This document shows positions 3,131-5,440 of a stretch of 5,440 nucleotides of DNA, in pieces (positions within the stretch are counted from its first letter, which is position 1; each line of letters begins with the position of its first letter). Below the pieces are notes generated by a model. That model saw nothing but the letters and a program-made list of their open reading frames with translations, was not told where the DNA came from and searched no databases. Location of the stretch: the NCBI GenBank assembly GCA_903881535.1, contig CAIRTT010000354.1:1-5440 (forward strand), written 5' to 3'. This stretch comes from an uncultured Armatimonadota bacterium (GTDB lineage: Bacteria; Armatimonadota; Armatimonadia; Armatimonadales; Armatimonadaceae). Both the position numbers and the translations under genes were made by a program.

Positions 3131-5440
3131 ATGCGCAACGTAGCCATCTCCCTAGGTATTGCCTGTGTCGTCATCAGCTCAGCATCTGCCAATATCACTC
3201 CCGTCACCCTCCGAACCGAGTATCTTGTGAACCCGATGGCGGTCGATACCGACTCGCCGCGGTTGTTCTGGAAAGTCACGAGCAAGGAACGGAATCAGAG
3301 GCAGTCTGCCTATCAGATTCGCGTCGCAAACAGCGTTCAGGCACTTCAGGCTGGGAATGCCAATCTCTGGGATACGAACAAAGTCAAGTCATCCGAGACA
3401 GCCCAGATTGAATACGCCGGAAAAAAGCTGCAGTCTGCACAAACAGCCTTCTGGCAGGTTCGCGTCTGGGATCAGGATGGAAATGTAAGCGGCTGGAGCG
3501 CCCCCGCACAGTGGACCAAGGGGCTAACAGCAGCTGACTGGAAGGGCGGCTGGCTGGCCGCTAAGACCACCAAAGTTACCGCAGCACCTACTGGACTTGG
3601 CGGAGCAAAATGGATTTGGTACGCACCCGAAGCTGCATCCCCGAAAGCGGGTGTGCGTACATTCCGTAAGACATTTGATCTCCCGGCAGATGTCGCGATG
3701 TCGGGTTCGCTCCTCGCCGCTGGTGACAACTCCTACACCATTTCTGTAAACGGAAAAGTCGTCTCAACCGGTGCCGGCTGGACCACAATCCAGTCTGCTG
3801 ACATTTCAAGTGCGCTCAAAGTTGGGCCAAATGTCGTCTCCGTTGATGTCAAAAACGAGGGCGATGATCCTGCTGGCTTTGTGGCAAAGCTCCAAATCAA
3901 AGCTGGAGCGAACACCACCATTGTCACAGATGCATCTTGGCAAGGCGCTGCATCCACAAATGGAACGTACACGGCTGCGGCAGTGCTTGGCGATTACGGG
4001 ATGGCCCCTTGGAGCTCCGCAACGGTTGCGGTTGCGATGCCAATGGATCCTCCGACCTACTTCCGCAAGGACTTTAATGTCGACCGCTCCAAGGCATCCG
4101 TTGTCAAGGCAACCCTCTACGCCACCGCCTTTGGTAGCTACCTCTTTAGCATCAATGGTAAGGCTGTCTCAAACGATGCACTTTCACCAGGCTGGACCGA
4201 GTTCACAAAACGCGTTCACTACCTCGCCTACGATGTAACAAGTCATCTCAAAGCCGGAGACAATGCCATTGGCGGCATCCTCGGGGATGGCTGGTACGCA
4301 TCCTATTTGGCATTCACCGGGCGACGTAAGTACTACGGCGGCGACCCAGCGCTGCGTGCACAGCTGCGCATTGAATACTCCGATGGCCGTGTGCAAATGG
4401 TGGCTACCGATGGCACATGGATGTCCGGGACGGGGCCAGTCGAATACGCTGACATGCTCATGGGCACAAGCATCGACTACAACAAAGACCTCGGTGCGTG
4501 GACGATGCCCGGGTTCAACACGGCTGGCTGGAAACCTGCGGAGCTGACAAAAGTCCCCGATGTTCCTGTCCAAGCACACCCAAACAGCGGTGTCCGTGAG
4601 CAGGAACTGATCGCCGCAAAGAGCCGCACCAATCCTAAGCCCGGAGTGTTCATTTACAACATCGGGCAAAACCTGTCAGGGGTTGTTCGCTTCAAGGTCA
4701 ATGGTAAAAAAGGACAAAAGATCACCGTTCGACACGGTGAGTTCCTAAACACGGATGGCACCCTCTACACCACCAACCTCCGGGCAGCGAAGGCGACCGA
4801 TACCTACACGCTTGGCAAGGATGGCGAGACCATTTGCGAGCCTGTCTTTACCTTCCATGGTTTTCAGTATGTGGAAATCACCGGTGTGGATGAAGCTCCA
4901 GCCGCAAAGGATGTCAAAGCGGTTGTCTACTACTCCGACCTCCCAAAGACAGGTGAGTTTACATCCGATAATCCACTCCTTAACCGCCTGGCCTTGAACA
5001 CTGACTGGGGACAGCGGGGGAACTACCTCGATGTTCCTACAGACTGTCCACAGCGCGATGAGCGTGCTGGATGGACGGGGGATGCGCAGGTCTTTACAAA
5101 GGCTGCTGCGTTTAACCGCGACATCGCACCGTTCTACACCAAATGGCTTGTCGACCTCGTTCAGGATTCGCAAAACGATGCCGGGATGTTCGGCGATGTT
5201 GCACCGCACCTCAGCATGGTTGGATTTGGAAATGCGGCTTGGGAAGATGCAGGCGTCGTTTGCACCTATCGAATGTGGGAAATGTACGGTGATGTCACAG
5301 CGGTAAAGCGCCACTGGGCTAACCTGAACAAGTTTATGGATCACCTCGATAAGGTTGCCCCGAATGGAATCCGTCAGGTCGGCGCATACGGCGACTGGCT
5401 CCTCCTTGATGGCGTTCAGCAATCTGGCATCCATGGAACG
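3131..5440 (+). CDS. Secreted GH78 alpha-L-rhamnosidase (3' end outside window)
   Basis: The frame is open for 770 codons to the window edge. The start is fixed by an in-frame TGA at 3125-3127 and by the signal peptide that follows at once: Arg2, a hydrophobic core, and an SASA site with likely cleavage after Ala20. An Ig/FnIII-like domain occupies about residues 24-135 (YLVNPMAVDTDSPRLFWKV, VRVWDQDGNVSGWS). A CBM67-like jelly roll spans about 158-305, with Asp199-Asn200 where the Streptomyces avermitilis enzyme has rhamnose- and calcium-contacting Asp-Asn (tentative alignment). The rhamnosidase N-terminal domain spans about 310-475 (SPGWTEFTKRVHYLAYDVT, GDGWYA), and the beta domain about 500-600. 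The (alpha/alpha)6 barrel begins near 608. Its signature DVPTDCPQRDERAGWTGDA contains Asp638, Glu644 (expected general acid), Trp648 and Asp651. The general base and C-terminal domain, probably 200-260 residues, lie beyond the window. The product should hydrolyse terminal alpha-L-rhamnosides by inversion, outside the cytoplasm. There is no Shine-Dalgarno sequence. Confidence 0.95.
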   Translation, partial: MRNVAISLGIACVVISSASANITPVTLRTEYLVNPMAVDTDSPRLFWKVTSKERNQRQSAYQIRVANSVQALQAGNANLWDTNKVKSSETAQIEYAGKKLQSAQTAFWQVRVWDQDGNVSGWSAPAQWTKGLTAADWKGGWLAAKTTKVTAAPTGLGGAKWIWYAPEAASPKAGVRTFRKTFDLPADVAMSGSLLAAGDNSYTISVNGKVVSTGAGWTTIQSADISSALKVGPNVVSVDVKNEGDDPAGFVAKLQIKAGANTTIVTDASWQGAASTNGTYTAAAVLGDYGMAPWSSATVAVAMPMDPPTYFRKDFNVDRSKASVVKATLYATAFGSYLFSINGKAVSNDALSPGWTEFTKRVHYLAYDVTSHLKAGDNAIGGILGDGWYASYLAFTGRRKYYGGDPALRAQLRIEYSDGRVQMVATDGTWMSGTGPVEYADMLMGTSIDYNKDLGAWTMPGFNTAGWKPAELTKVPDVPVQAHPNSGVREQELIAAKSRTNPKPGVFIYNIGQNLSGVVRFKVNGKKGQKITVRHGEFLNTDGTLYTTNLRAAKATDTYTLGKDGETICEPVFTFHGFQYVEITGVDEAPAAKDVKAVVYYSDLPKTGEFTSDNPLLNRLALNTDWGQRGNYLDVPTDCPQRDERAGWTGDAQVFTKAAAFNRDIAPFYTKWLVDLVQDSQNDAGMFGDVAPHLSMVGFGNAAWEDAGVVCTYRMWEMYGDVTAVKRHWANLNKFMDHLDKVAPNGIRQVGAYGDWLLLDGVQQSGIHGT

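Noticed and set aside
3128..3135. 8-bp palindrome CGCATGCG over the rhamnosidase start codon
   Set aside because: It is short and does not extend beyond eight bases, so there is no support for a regulatory role.
3771..4238. 155-codon + strand open frame
   Set aside because: It lies in another frame inside the rhamnosidase gene, whose own frame is uninterrupted and full of conserved motifs.
4184..5434. Minus-strand open frames of 161 and 229 codons (4184-4669 and 4745-5434)
   Set aside because: Both are in codon register opposite the GH78 rhamnosidase and have no domain signature. They are codon-usage shadows.

Overview
The window shows ordinary bacterial chromosomal DNA of moderate GC content (roughly mid-50s % by eye), densely coded, with every supported gene on the + strand. 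Gene content (a Gfo/Idh/MocA oxidoreductase, a cytoplasmic beta-lactamase-fold serine hydrolase, an aldo/keto reductase and a secreted GH78 alpha-L-rhamnosidase) suggests a free-living, carbohydrate-degrading heterotroph. Lineages rich in such sets include Armatimonadota, Planctomycetota, Verrucomicrobiota and Acidobacteriota. The window has no marker that decides between them, so taxonomy stays open.

Positions 1-2719 form the end of an operon. The C-terminal 91 codons of a Gfo/Idh/MocA-type dehydrogenase end 1 nt before the ATG of a 481-residue serine hydrolase with SxxK and YNS motifs. After 15 nt follows a 326-residue aldo/keto reductase with an intact Asp-Tyr-Lys-His tetrad. Both internal starts have good Shine-Dalgarno sequences. 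A strong intrinsic terminator (2747-2781) closes the operon.

Positions 2720-3130 are a 411-nt intergenic region with no convincing gene. It is not empty: it holds three copies of one hairpin family, all in the same orientation. They share the right arm, the loop and a YTTTGCTT tail, and one stem pair shows a compensatory change. Between copies 2 and 3 lies a separate 21-bp inverted repeat. A near-consensus sigma-70-type promoter (TTGACA, 17 nt, TAATAT) follows copy 3, and its expected transcription start falls on or within a base or two of the next gene's ATG.

Positions 3131-5440 hold the first 770 codons of a secreted GH78 alpha-L-rhamnosidase, open to the window edge. It has a signal peptide, an N-terminal Ig/FnIII-like domain, a CBM67-like sandwich, the conserved rhamnosidase beta domains and the start of the (alpha/alpha)6 barrel with the general acid. 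The gene has no Shine-Dalgarno sequence and is probably translated from a leaderless mRNA.

A plausible joint role is that the exported rhamnosidase frees L-rhamnose from plant or microbial glycosides, while the two cytoplasmic oxidoreductases and the hydrolase process sugar or glycoside derivatives. The separate promoter and the terminators show that the two parts are distinct transcription units, so the metabolic link is inference only. I see no defence system, mobile element, CRISPR array, tRNA or rRNA.
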